A stretch of 64,000 bases of DNA, taken from contig JAHBMJ010002151.1 in NCBI GenBank assembly GCA_018398765.1, positions 13,604-77,603 on the forward strand. Reading direction: 5' to 3'. This document shows positions 32,098 to 44,800 of the stretch, piece after piece (within the stretch, counting starts at the first letter, position 1; every line of letters starts with the position of its first letter). This DNA is from Chromera velia (lineage: Eukaryota > Sar > Chromeraceae). Below the pieces are notes generated by a model. It saw nothing but the letters and a program-made list of their open reading frames with translations. It made no database searches and was not told the DNA's origin. A program made the position numbers and the translations under genes.

Positions 32098-32930
32098 ACC
32101 CTGCAAAAAATGTTAGGAAAGTATAGGAAAGTGATAAAAAAGTTGTTAATTAGAAAAATGATAGAAAACTGATAGTGTTATGTCCAATGAGGACGCTAAC
32201 AATGGCGCAGCTAGAAAAGTGGCTAGCGTGACATAAGAATATAAAGCCGCATAGGCCATATGCAGAGTCCAACTTGAAGGACTGTCAGACGAAACAAAAG
32301 GACGAAAGCTAGGAGTATGATATGTGATTCTGGTTCGTTCTGCTTGATTGAACTGATGTGAATTCTTATTGGGTGAGCATTGGTGGGATAAAATAATTGT
32401 GGTCGGACGGGCGAGTTGATCGTGCAGCCCCGGAAAGCTCCAGGCCCGGCAACGCATGGTAGGCGGGAAGGCAACCTGTGCGTCGGCCCTGAAAGGCGGA
32501 ACACAACAGATAGAAAAATGATAGAAAAATGATAGAAATTCAAAGTTTGAAAAATAATTGAAATTCAACTTCAATTTTTAACATGTTGGAACTAGTTAGA
32601 ACTTAGAAATTATAGTTAATTTCTATTAAATGTTAGAAATGTGACCTCCCTGAACTTAAGTACTACTTGAAACTTTAAGCCATATTTTTAGATAAGCTTA
32701 AAAGTCCACGCCGCAGGCGCGGATCATTTACAGTGTCTTGAAAGCTACAGCTGTATATCTGGACAGTGTTTTGACCGTATACGCTGCAGGCGTGGACGAT
32801 CTCCTGAAAAACGATGCCACAAATAGAAACCATCTTGATAATATTTTTTGAAGTGGTATTTAGGTTCAAAGAGGTCAGAAATATTAGAAAAATGATAGAA
32901 AAGTTGTGAAAAAAGCAATAAAAATTTGAT
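32098..32930. repeat. Foldback-type repeat of ATAGAAAA words, hosting a solo LTR
   Basis: Starts ACCCTGCAAAAAATGTTAGG and iterates AAAATGATAGAAAA words (32100-32175, 32509-32560, 32885-32905). A related inverted version at 46990-47130 ends CTAACATTTTTTGCAGGGTAC. The solo LTR at 32176-32508 is inserted in the left arm. GC-richer DNA at 32700-32830 contains CGCAGGCG(C/T)GGA twice, at 32711 and 32786. Confidence 0.6.
32176..32508. mobile_element. Solo LTR with GATAG target duplication
   Basis: 333 bp, starts TGTTATGTCCAATGAGG and ends GCGGAACACAACA, giving TGTT/AACA termini. It is flanked by GATAG at 32171-32175 and 32509-32513, a perfect 5-bp duplication. It is GC-richer than its surroundings and unrelated to the two LTR families described elsewhere in the window, so it marks a third LTR family. 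Confidence 0.88.
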
Positions 32931-33033
32931 TTAAACTTTTATCTTATAAAACTTTTAATAAATGTGACTAAATATTATAAAATATAACAAAAAAATTATA
33001 TTTTAGTCATATTTTACTTTTTTTTATATATAT

Positions 33034-33257
33034 CTAGGCGACACACAGTGCTAAAAAAAAAAAAGAATAGACATATTAAGATTTTTTTTTTTTAGTCTGG
33101 TGGTTAAAGGTCCAAGCAAACTTAGCAAATATAGGTTTTGTAGTTAGATATGTTTTTGTTATATGTTTGGCACTTCCAATAAAATAAAAAAAAAAAAAAA
33201 AAGATTAGGCTTCTCGAGATTTTTTTTTCTTTTTTTTTATCACTGTGCGTCGCTTAG
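33034..33257. mobile_element. MITE copy 2 with CTAGGCGA TIRs
   Basis: 224 bp, same orientation as copy 1, bounded by CTAGGCGACACACAG and CTGTGCGTCGCTTAG. The core GGTTTTGTAGTTAGATATG is identical to copy 1; a 40-bp AAATA-rich part is shorter. Flanked by TATATA on both sides, so a TA or longer TA-rich target is likely. Confidence 0.85.
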
Positions 33258-33700
33258 GTATATATTATATACGGACAAATAAAAAATGTTACATAAGTCT
33301 ACAAATACTCACAAGTTGCATGAACTGACTCCCATTCATTCAATCAATATATTTGACAAGAAAAAAAATGATAAAAAAAAATTAGTGAATAATCATATTT
33401 TAGTCATATTTTTTTTAGTGAATTTTATCACTAATTTCCCTCTTATTTAGATCATATTTAATGAGATATATTTTGTTATATTTTGAAAAACATTTTTTTA
33501 TGAAAGAATTACAAGTTTTAGGACGTTTTTAAGGTAATTTACGAAGACTAAAGCTTTTAATTCATCTGATACACCAACTTAGAGCGTGTAAAATAAAATA
33601 TTGAGTAATTAATATCAGTTTTATAAAATTTTATCTTCTTTTATCTTCATTTAAGTCCTTTTAATAACTAAAAACATGCAGATAAATTAGGACGTAAACA
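33258..33700. other. AT-rich DNA, no gene
   Basis: Very AT-rich sequence with short palindromes such as AGTGAATAATCATATTTTAG/ATTTTTTTTAGTGAATTTTATCAC. No coding signal. Confidence 0.5.
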
Positions 33701-33719
33701 AATATTGTCTGTGAAACGA

Positions 33720-36480
33720 GGCGTCTTATTTTTCCTTCCACTCTTCCCAAATTTGAATCCCTCCAGGGGAGTGACAGAGGGATCAAGTTCTGCCGCGCTT
33801 CCCCAAAACCCTTTGCGAGGTCAATAAGCTCACTCCAGCTGGCGCACTTCTTAGAAAGTCCCGAAATATACTTCTTTAATCTTCTTCACAGCCCCCTCGG
33901 CCTTGATGTACTTAATGCAAACAAATGTGTCTCCTTCAATGTTCGGGATCTCGAAGTGCTCTCTGTCTGCGTCCTTCAGTTCTGTTGTGGACACCATCTT
34001 CACTGTCAAAAGGAGGTCCTACATGTTTAAATATCTAATCTTTCTCACTGTACCTGGCCTAAACTTACTATAGAGGGGTGGCAAAAGCTTAAACTCACTT
34101 TGTTTCTCCTCAATCTGTTTTATATATTCTCTTTTGCTGCCTCTCTTGAGTATCAGGACGGTCACCGGTAACAACAGAACTCTGACTACTGAAAATTAGT
34201 TTGTTGTCACCGGGTCTCTTTCCTTTCTTCTCCCCCCTCCCTCCTTTCCTTCCCCCAGTCTGTCCCTCTCTTCCCTCTAGGGGATCCCAAATCCTTCTCT
34301 TTTTTCTCTTTTTCATTATTTTCCTTCTCTCTTTTCTTCTCTCCCTCACGGTCCTTCCCCTGTTCCTCCTCCTTCTCTTCCAAATCGCCTCCCTTCGCCT
34401 TCTTTTTCTCTTGCTTCTCTTCCCCTACATCTCTTTCTCGCTCGTTCGTTTCCTTCAGCGACAGTTTTTTCTTAAAAGAGTAAGAGAGATGAAATATGGC
34501 AACATTACCCCCCCTTTCACACTGACACTAACCGAGCTGCTTAAGGACTTTGAGAGCTTTCCCTCTGGGCCTCAGAAGGCTTGGAGGAGCTACGTCACGG
34601 TTAGACTCATCCTCTACCTTTTCATCATTTTCTCCTTCCTTTCCATGGCAGCTGCAGCATCTCCCTCTAGATCTCCCTGCTTTGCTGCAGATTTCAACAC
34701 ACCGCCAGCCACAACTGCGGCCGTAGTAGCAACAGCAGAATCAATAACCAGGGCGGAGTTCGACTATGGAGAGGGCTGCTTAGGGGGTTTCTTTAACGAA
34801 ATCAGTTTATTCAGCCTCTCAATTCTCTTGTTGAGTCTGTCAACCTGCTGCTAATCAACCCCCTCTTTCGAACTTTTGGCTTGCAGACAGATCCCCATCG
34901 CGGTAACTCTTTTCTGTCTGAGATCGCTGAGATCGACCTCAGAATTCAGGTCTGAGTCGCCATCGTACTGGCTTCCCAGCTTTCTTTTAAAGCATCTATC
35001 AGCTTTGCTACAGCTTTGTCTGCTGCCGATCCCGCTCCACTTTCTGAAGAGCTGTTGGGGTCGCTCTCAACCGAAATTGCATCCGCAACATCAAGCGGAT
35101 TAGGATCTTTGGGGGGGCGACCTCGTTTTTTCTTTAAATTTCTTTCTCTTTAGTGGGATTCTTGTCCTTCCGGGGTCTTCTCTGTCCCCGACCCCCTTCC
35201 TTCTCTTTTGCACCGCCCCCTTCTTCTATGTTTTTCTCTTTTTTGTTCTCTGTCTTTCCTTTCTTCTTTTCTTTTGCAGCTAGTAAGCTGTTTTCTTTAC
35301 TTTTTCCTCTTTCTGTTGCTTTTTTGTTGCCGGGGCTGCATTGGAGATGGGTTTGCAGTGTTTCCCTTCCTTTTTCCTCTCTAAGAGTGCGCGATCCAGA
35401 CAGCTAAAAAATCTCTCTACAAAGCTCTTGGGAGGCTTTACTTCCACTCCCTGCCCGTCCTTTTACTTTCCTTCATCATTCCAACCTACCCCCATATCCT
35501 CATCTTCTCCCTCTACTTCGTCCAAATTGGACTCTACATCTTCCTCCGAGAGGTCTGCAGGGGGAGCATAATAGGAAAAGCCCAGGGGGGGGGGGCATAA
35601 CTACCGTAAGGGGGGGCATAGCCGGGAGAAGGACCATAACCAGGGTGGTCATACCCGTATGGAGGCCCCGTCGGAGGGGGGCCATACCCAGAGAGGGGAG
35701 GGGGATAACCAGAGTGAGGGGGGGGGTAGCCGGAATGAGAGCGCCCGTGATTCTAGTCAGAGGGTGGTGAGAAATGGTGGGGATCATAGTGAGAAGGAGC
35801 TGACCAGAAGGGGGGACCATAATAATCGCCTGGATGACCATGAAAATGCGTGAAAATGATGAGGGGGATGACCTCTTTGCCCCCCCCTAATGGCTACCAG
35901 TAGGCTAACCTTTTTTGAAGTAGTACCTTCCGTCCTCCCTCTTATCTTGAACGTCTTCCATTTTGGCATCCTCTTCCTGCACTCTCCCCCTCCTACCTAT
36001 GGCAGCGGCCCTAGCAGCGGCCTCCTCAGCGGCCCTTCTTGTCTCCCCTTCTGCGTATCCAATTCTGTTATTCAAAGAGGTTGTAAAGTGATGGAGGAAC
36101 ATGACTTTCTTCCCGGCCTTGTTGGTAATTGTATGCTTGGATAAATCACCAAAGATGACTTCTAGCCTAAGGGATCCTAAGGACCTCATTGAGGGGACTG
36201 ATCGTCTTATATGTTCTCTGCGTTTGTAGGCTTTACCTTGGCCGCGGTGCAGTAACATTTAGTTGTTTAGCAAACCCACAGATTTCTTATAAAGAAATTT
36301 AATTGTTTGGTAAGATTTTCTGGCGATTTAATTATTTGGCGTAACGATTTAGTTGTTTAGTGGCCTTCCCTCTCGATTTAGACCTTTGGTTTAAGAGTTG
36401 CTGCACCGCGACCTTGGCCCACCTGCAAAGAGAAAAAAAAATGAAGGTAAAACACGCAGAGCTGTTTGAGGAGAACGACC
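33720..36480 (-). pseudogene. Decayed minus-strand coding region of unknown family
   Basis: Several minus-strand stretches read as protein but are separated by stops and frameshifts. In order: exon-like 36435-35905 (less the TIR element) after TTCTCTTTGCAG, with RLEVIFGDLSKHTITNKAGK and an Ala/Arg/Glu helix. Then a Gly-Tyr-Pro repeat (GYPPP, GYGPP) at about 35745-35590. Then PLDVADAISVESDPNSSSES at about 35100. Then a coiled coil (QQVDRLNKRIERLNKLISL) at about 34850. Finally MVSTTELKDADREHFEIPNI at about 33990, continuing in another frame as WSELIDLAKGFGEARQNL at about 33830. The order could be one gene or a retroelement gag. I do not recognise the family. Plus-strand open frames here are shadows. 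Confidence 0.45.
36243..36410. mobile_element. 168-bp TIR element with 8-bp target duplication
   Basis: Termini CGCGGTGCAGTAAC and its inverse GTTGCTGCACCGCG pair over 14 bp with one mismatch. Flanks ACCTTGGC at 36235-36242 and 36411-36418 are identical (the next base C also matches, so 8 or 9 bp). The interior iterates ATTTAGTTGTTTAG words. An 8-bp duplication suggests a hAT-type MITE, 9 bp a Mutator type. It interrupts the start of the decayed minus-strand coding region. Confidence 0.85.
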
Positions 36481-36489
36481 TCCCAACCT

Positions 36490-36760
36490 GTATAGTCTTT
36501 GTTTATTCACTGTCTGATATCAACACAGATCTTTGAGCCAATGACCAAGGCTGAGGTTAAGGAGCTCGAGGTCTACATCAAGTTGTGGCAGAGACTGTTT
36601 GCCCTTTCATACGGGCATACAGTGCCAAAAACACATTTCTACGGGCATTTTGGGGAATGGACTCACATTTGGAGAAGTATGAACACGTCAAAGTGCTATG
36701 GTTTTTACTAGTCTTATCACAAGAGGCTCAACATGATATTGTTCGACCTCTAAGGAGGGC
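36490..36760 (+). pseudogene. Short decayed coding stretch, unknown
   Basis: After TATCAACACAG the plus strand reads IFEPMTKAEVKELEVYIKLW, then LFALSYGHTVPKTHFYGHFG. The PK.HF..H pattern vaguely recalls domains next to plant-type CACTA transposases, but the match is weak and the frame stops after about 70 codons. Possibly a relic of a DNA transposon. Confidence 0.25.
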
Positions 36761-36912
36761 AATATGAGTACCACAAACATATTTTGGAAGACTTTGTACT
36801 GTTATAGAAGAGCCAAAGAAAACAAGCTGCTAAAAAGTACTTTAATCTCTCTTAAACAAACTGAGGTACATCAGTTATTCATGTATCTACGTATATCTAC
36901 TTATCTAGTCTA

Positions 36913-36950
<38 letters not shown>

Positions 36951-37081
36951 TATGTTTATAAGTTTATATATATGAGGAGTGTGCCATTTTTAAAAAAAAC
37001 ATAAAATACTTCTCTCATTAGAGATGATAGTTGACAGACTCATTTCGTATCTAGTATCTAAAGATTTGTGAAAAAAAAAAG
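36761..37081. repeat. AT-rich spacer with TA microsatellite
   Basis: About 300 bp without gene. (TA)n spans 36914-36947, and TTTATATATATG follows. Ends in an A-run just before the LTR. Confidence 0.7.
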
Positions 37082-37826
37082 TGAAAAGTAGAGTCTCACC
37101 TCTCTTGAAATTCCTCCAGTGGAATCCTATGGGCCCTCCCGTGTCGATCCTTTAGCCTATCTAGAGGACTCCTCGAACTGCTATACTCCCGAATTCCTGG
37201 CCCTTTCCTATTAGAGGACCATAACGAATACGTCTCTGTGACGTACTCATCTAGACCGATACAGATAATCTGAAATAAATATCTGATCAGTCTCTTCATC
37301 AGACAGAAAATTTATGAACTCCCACAGTCCACAGTACGCCCCTGCTGGTGGCCTCGTGCATTACTCAGAGCACAAGAGAACCACAGAGAGACATAGAGCA
37401 CAGTACAGATCCTACACATGAAGTTCTGTCAATCCCTAGGTCGCCTCTCTCATTCAGACGGACGGTAACCGCCGTGCATGTCTGTCTGACTGTCTGGAAA
37501 TTAATTCGGGACCGGAATTAATTCTGAAGCCTCCGATGGCATAACCGCACCATCGGCCTAATTACATCGAATATGAAGGCCCGGAGCACACACCACCATG
37601 GTGAGTGCCTCGGGTGTATTTCTAACGCCAAAGTGCATGCGGGCCATACTATGGAACTCACAACATGCACTCCTCTGTCGCAGGCGCCCCGTCACCCCAT
37701 GTAGACGGGCCGCTGCGTGCGCGTCGCTCCTTTCTCTGGCTCGGGGCGAAGGGACGAATGGAAATGCCCAGACCGGAATTCACCCTCCGCGAATCCGACC
37801 AGGAACGGGACCGTTGTTTACTTTCA
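37082..37826 (-). repeat. 3' LTR (copy A) of the minus-strand LTR element
   Basis: 745 bp, aligned without gaps to copy B. It contains the start of a short plus-strand open frame (37598 onward) that recurs in copy B and is not a gene. Confidence 0.93.
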
Positions 37827-39940
37827 CACACACCCTCCCGAGCCCCCGAGGAAAGACTATGGAGCACGCAGCACAACACACCGCCGGCCCCCCTCTGACG
37901 ACGGAGAATTGGAAAGCATGAGAAAAGACCGTTCTTTAATCACCCGGCTCCCCAATTTTTCCTTTTTTTCTTTTCTTGTTGCACAATCATAAAAGAATTA
38001 CTCATGTATCGTTGACCTCAGCTCTCCTCATTCCTTTTTCTCATGCTCTCATGCGCCGTCCTCTCCAGACGTTATTTATTATCCTTTAACAAGTGAGAGC
38101 ACACCGGGCTCACGTGTGTGCAGGGCATATAGGGAAATGGATACCAGCCAACCTGGCTGGAAGAACGGGATAAATACGAAACCACACTAGGAAAAGCAGA
38201 AGGAACAGTACAGAAGAACACAGGCCCCCAGCCTATGCCTACTTATGCTAACGAACGCATGGGACACACAGCCTATCTGCCTCCAGATGTAGCCCCGCCC
38301 CACACGCAGAAAACTGAAGACATCTAGCATGCAGGAGCCCGCGGATGGACCCTGCTCTGAACGTTCAAAAAAAATAAAAGAAAGAAAGGCAAACAAAACA
38401 CAAGCAGTCCTCATACAACCAAAATGCAGTTCTTTGGAAACCAAGAGCCTCTGACAGCCTCAGCATGCCCTGCCCCCTGGCAAAGAGACCCAATCTCCCA
38501 GACCAGGCCTGTCAAAAGCAAAGTCCTTACCACCTTCTCCCCAGATTCTTCTTTTCTTTCTTTTACGCACTCAGATCTATAGTATGTGTAGATGGCCACC
38601 GACCACCACACAAGGAAGGGAAAATGTTCTGTATGCCGTGCCCACCCTACTCTAGTTCGGGTTGGCAATGGGTTAGGACCCCTAACGCAAACCGGCAGCT
38701 CAAGGAAAACACGACTACGAAAGGTCTCTGCCTCCATAGACAGGTCGGAAAGGCCTCTCCCTCCCAGCTCCTTTCCATCTGTGAAAACGAATTGAATAAG
38801 GGAAAACCCGAAGACGCCCACACCCGTCTAGCATACACCGTCCATGCACGCCCCCATGATGCGACAAGCTTCCCCGGGCCGTGCGAAAATCCAAACAAAG
38901 AAGAAAGAGGGAGAGAAAACAGATATACAAAACCGAACTGCACTTCAAAGAAGGTGCCCCCGAGGCACCTCCTACCCCTTCACGCATGCCTTGCGGAAAC
39001 AATTAAAAATCACAGGAGAGCCACCACGCACTCCCCTGACCTTCTGGAGAAAGGATTTCATAAATACAAACCTATAAAACCAATCACACCCGGGCTTACA
39101 CTCACCCCTAACCTGACCTCCCAAAGCAGGATGAGAGGCCGGCAGAGGAAAGAAACGCCCACACCATACCTGAGCTCTCATTCTCACCCAGAATGCCCCC
39201 TGCACTTGGATCAGGTCTCTCTTGTACGGCAGCTACACATCCAACCGGGACAGTTCATCATGAACGCAGGGCGCCCTTGCGATCCTGCTAAAGCGCTGCG
39301 CTGTACATAGAGAGAGGAGACAAAGAGACGAAAAGTATCAGTGTGTGCACAGCGGTCTTTCCCCCTGCCTAGGCTGCCACCTACCAGACGTGATGCTCTC
39401 TATGAGCACCCTCCCCCCTTTCTGTCTACATTCTCCCGTGGATTCACTTGGGGGTGATGCAAAGCCCTGCAGGGAGTGAGACAAAAGTATAGATCAAAGC
39501 GTCGGTCAGGCAGCACGCCAACTCCATCACCGCAACGGAGCGCAGACAGGCAACCAGATCATAAATGGACGCGAACAAAAAATCCTTCACACTCCCCATG
39601 CCAGCTGACAGCATTCTTTTAGGCTGCCTAACTGTTCTGGCCAGGCCCATTCTGCTCAAAACAAAGAAAGGAAAGCGTACAGGGATCGGACTGTTTGAGT
39701 GCTTCGGGCACTCACCTTCGCCGCATAAACAGCCCGTCTGTTTCCTATGCATGGATTTCTTATGCAGACGGGCAACGGATGTGAACAGACAGGGTAATGC
39801 CTCCTCATGAACGTCGGATCCACCCGCCCATACACCCCACGCAATTAACCGTAGTCTACGATCGTTTGTTCTACCCGAACTGCCCTAAACAAAATTTAAT
39901 GCTCGGTTTACATGAATTTTGGGCCCGCCTATTGCTTGGC
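37827..39940. other. Internal region of the LTR element without recognisable RT
   Basis: About 2.1 kb between the integrase remnant and the 3' LTR, where Ty1/copia elements encode RT and RNase H. Neither strand shows RT motifs. The longest plus-strand frame (38465-39310) has a composition expected of noncoding DNA. The element may therefore be non-autonomous, or this stretch replaced the RT. Confidence 0.6.
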
Positions 39941-40846
39941 CTCATGCATTGGCCGAGCATTGGATGCTTTGCCCATGATGCAGAAAAACCCGGCTCCTGG
40001 CTCGTAGAGGACAACTATCATCCCGAAGCCCCCTGTCTCGGCCTTCGCGAGAAGGTCCTTGAAGAACCAGATGTCGACGATCCAGACCATTCCCTTGATC
40101 GGCCTCTAATCTGCCGACAGCTTCTCACTCCTCTTATGAATCCGGGGAGTGATCGCATTCTTCAGCTGACAGAGAGGACACGCAGAAACCCACCTTCTGC
40201 AGTCTTCATCGACGTCAATGCCCTCAGCCGCGAGAGTCTCCTTGAGATCGTCGAAGTTTTGGTGTCCGTAGCGCACGTGCAGCGCCATCACCTCACGCTG
40301 CTGGTCGACCATGACAGCCGAGAAGGCAGCAGGAACCCGTAGTCCCATGGTTTGAAGTGGTCAGCACCCCCAGCATCAAACTTTCTCACCGTGAGAAAGG
40401 GACTTTGCTAACAGTGGTCGGTGTCCGCCAGCTCCGAGGCAGTCCATCCACTCACGACCCAATACGTGATTGGGTAGGCAGCCACTGGGACCTCGACGCT
40501 ATCGGGAGTGGCTCTGAAATCCTTCTTGGCCGACCTCTTCTTCAGCATGTCGGGAAGAGGGGTTCGGGGAATCCTGTCATAAGGATCCCTCTGCTGCCTT
40601 ATCCTATGCACTTTGTCCCGCCGGTCCCACACCTCCTCCAGTGACTGGAACCGGTACCCGCATGAACCTCCTTAGGGACCACCCCCTAGGAAGTGCTCAA
40701 ATGACTCGTTCGGGACGGCTTTGTAGTGTGGGCTGCGGTCATACACGGCTCTAGGGAGGTGATTGAGGCCGTACCCAGGGCTTGTGGATGATGCAGGCCT
40801 CCGGTGCCCCCACCTTGAAGGGGGTATCCATGACCTCAACATCAAC
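39941..40846 (-). pseudogene. Integrase zinc finger and start of core, decayed
   Basis: Frame 40632-40408 (EVWDRRDKVHRIRQQRD onward), then 40348-40106, which holds ALHVRYGHQNFDDLKETL and CRRWVSACPLC, the H-H-C-C zinc motif of retroviral-type integrases. After TAG (40108-40106) the same frame reads KGMVWIVDIWFFKDLLAKAE, resembling the first Asp block of the catalytic core. It ends at TAG near 39941. The second Asp and the Glu of the triad are not found. Confidence 0.72.
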
Positions 40847-41821
<975 letters not shown>

Positions 41822-44800
41822 TCAGGCTCCACGGACTCCTTCTCCCCATACATCGACCCCCGTGTGGTTCCCAACAGGACCCCAGGTAGACAGGCGCTCC
41901 ATAGCCCCGTCATGCCACACGTGGAAGGTCGTTGTGTCGTAGTCGGGCGAGTACTTGGCTCCCGGCTCATAGCACAAAGGAAGGTCAAGGCGGTCTGCAA
42001 AGCGGACCTTTCCGAAAGACCCCTCGCCATGAGTGGTCTTCTCCTCACCCTTGGACACGTGGATGGTCAGGTTGAACGAGTCCCCCTTCCCACGTGAGAC
42101 GCCACCCGTCACTACGACATCATCATCGTCGTCCTGACCCCCAGGACCGACAGTTTGCGAGGACACAGGAGGGACACTACCCCCCCGCTGCGCCTGTCCG
42201 GAGTCTGAGTTCTTCTTCTCGAAGTTCTCGTTGTTGAACCTGCTGGGAGAAAGGGTGCGCCTACCACGACCGCGACCCCCACCGCCTCCTCTCCCCCCTG
42301 AGCCGCCCCCACGACCAGGATAGGGAGACCCTCGACGGTCTCCGGAGCCGCCTCCACGGCCTCCTCCTCCCGGAGGACTTTTAGGGTGGCCCCCCGAGCC
42401 GCCCCTCTCCTGCCCGGTCTTGTCCATCTGCTTCATCATCCACCGCTTCTTCGCGTTCTTGTCAGGGCAGTTGTTGGGAGCATGGCCCATCGTTCTGCAC
42501 GATGGGCAGCCGTCTTTCTTTCAAATCCAAGGACAGGCCCCATGGCCCCCCCACTCTGCATGTCCGTCTGGACGGTTGCATCTCAGGCACTGCCCATCGC
42601 GGTACCCGTGGGGAAGGCTCTTCCTGCCGGCAGGATCCCAACACGCTTTGTCCCACAGAGACCCAAACTCTCCATCCCACTGACCTGGTATGATGAGAGT
42701 TTCTTCAGGTCCCGCCATCGTCCCGATGAACGTATCCGACCCGGAGCCGTCCCGGTGTCGGACACCATATCGATCGAGAACGGGGTTCCTGTTGGGGCCC
42801 CTGGGGTTGACAACGGCCTGAGTGGGAGGACGGTCCTTTCTTTCCACCCCCTTGTCATTGTATCTGCTGGAAGGAGCAGAGGAATTAAACCCAGGAGAGC
42901 GCCTCCGATTGGAGCTCCCCCCGCCATCCCTCTTGCCGACACCCCCTCCTTCATTGCCCTGCCTCCTGCGATCAGAGTTGCCCCTACCCTTCCCGCCAGA
43001 GTCAGGGGTCTTTCCTCCTGAGGGTTTCCCCCCTTTTACCTTGGAAGGGGACTTCCTCTGCGGGACTCCTCCAGGCCCCGCAAACGTCACAAAAGGAACC
43101 TTCGGAATGATACCCCCCCGTGCGGCACCCCCCGAGTCCCTGACCCTGAAGGTTGCCGCCTTCTGTTCTCATTCTCTCTTCAAGTCCTCGACGAGAGCTC
43201 CCTTAACCAGGCCCCGGTCCCAGGCATCCCCGAGAGACTTGTTGAAGGTCTCCGCCTGGGCAGCGATGACGTGGATCTCCTTAATGATCTCCACTTCGCT
43301 GGTGAGGTCCACCGGGTTCTGCCTCTCCTGCCACCTCATGATGAGGTCGTTTGGCAGGTGTGCCATCAGGAGCCCAAGCCTGTACTTCACGCCAAGCTCG
43401 TGGACAATGTTCTCCTCAACCAGATGGTTCAGGAGACGCTTGTGATGCGCCAGCAGCTCTGTGTAGGTACCGAACCGACAGGGCTTGCAGGCAATCCTCT
43501 CGTACTCCAGGACGAGGGCCGAGGTCGAGTACTGGATCATCTTAAAAAAGTGCGCGAAGATCATCGCCACGACCTTATCTCACATCTCCACAAACGTCCT
43601 CGGGACCGATGTCAAGATCTCCTCCAGGGTGTAGGCGATGAGGGGATCCTCAGGGTCACACTTGGGCCTCCCCTGAGTTCTACTTGACTCCCTGACTCCG
43701 AGGAAAGAGAAGATGTCAGGAGCACCCGGAGCCCTGACATTACTAGTACGCACCCCCCTACCTACAGACACCGTCGCAAGATCAGGGGGAGACACAGCAG
43801 GATACACCCCCCCACCCGTCAGGGGGGTTATCTGGAATACCGAAGGCAGACGACCTTCAGCAACACCCCCAGTGACACCCTTGGCCTGGGGAGGAGGAGT
43901 GAGCACGTCTATCTCCTTGCGGAGTTTGTCGGCCTGCTCGTTTAGAGCAAACCCATCAGACGCCAGCTGGTCAATATGACCATGCAAGGTCGCTACCAGC
44001 GTATCCCTGTCAGCCTTCCCAGCGTCGAAGACCTCTTTCTTCTCGGCCCAGGATGCCAGCTCTGATGCGTACGCCTCCTTCCCTTCAAACCCCTTAGGGA
44101 AATTGTCCCTCCTGGGCATGCCACTCAGCACTTCAGTCTCCTCCTTCTGGATCTCCAGAATTCGGAGCTTGTCAGCACCCCGTGCGGCGCCCAGACCCGA
44201 TATCTGGGCCACGAGGTCCTCGTACTGCTTCCTTTTTGTCTCCAGCAGGGTGGTGTCAGGTCGCACACCGACCATCTGCATCCTCCCACTAGAACTGCTG
44301 CTGCTACTGCTACGGTGGTCCCGCTCATCAGAGGCCAGACGCTGCTCACTGGACACGGGGACGGACATCTGACGGGAAGTGTCTGGTATTGCTCCTGTCT
44401 CCTCCTCCGTCTTCACCTTCGTCTCTGTTGAAGCTCCCCCATGGAGCTCTCCACCTAAAGATAATACAACAGGGCGAGACAGGGAGAGGGAGGAGGGTTC
44501 CTTCAGAGTCTGCAGGCAGAGGATCTGTTTGTTTAGAGCCTTCAACTGGGGACCAGATATTCTTTCCCTCTCTCAGTGTGAGAGAAGCTCCCTGATTTCC
44601 ATGATCCTCGCCTTGCCCATTCTCAGAACATCGGTCCGCTGCAGATATCTCTTCATCCACTCCGCATCGGGCGCAGAGACGGAGTCCACAACGTGCCTGT
44701 GGAAAATCCGGAGCTGCTCAAAAACTTCCGAGCTGAGGTGGGGCACCCGTTCCATCACCTTCTCCAGGACTTCCACCTCGGTCCTTGTGACGTAGTGCTT

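Noticed and set aside
34201-34854. 217-codon hydrophobic plus-strand frame resembling a membrane protein
   Set aside because: It is the antisense of Lys/Glu-rich and coiled-coil minus-strand sequence; pyrimidine-rich DNA makes apparent Leu/Phe segments.
38465-39310. 281-codon plus-strand open frame inside the minus-strand LTR element
   Set aside because: Composition is irregular, no domain is visible, and it lies antisense within a retroelement internal region. It is probably chance openness in GC-rich DNA.
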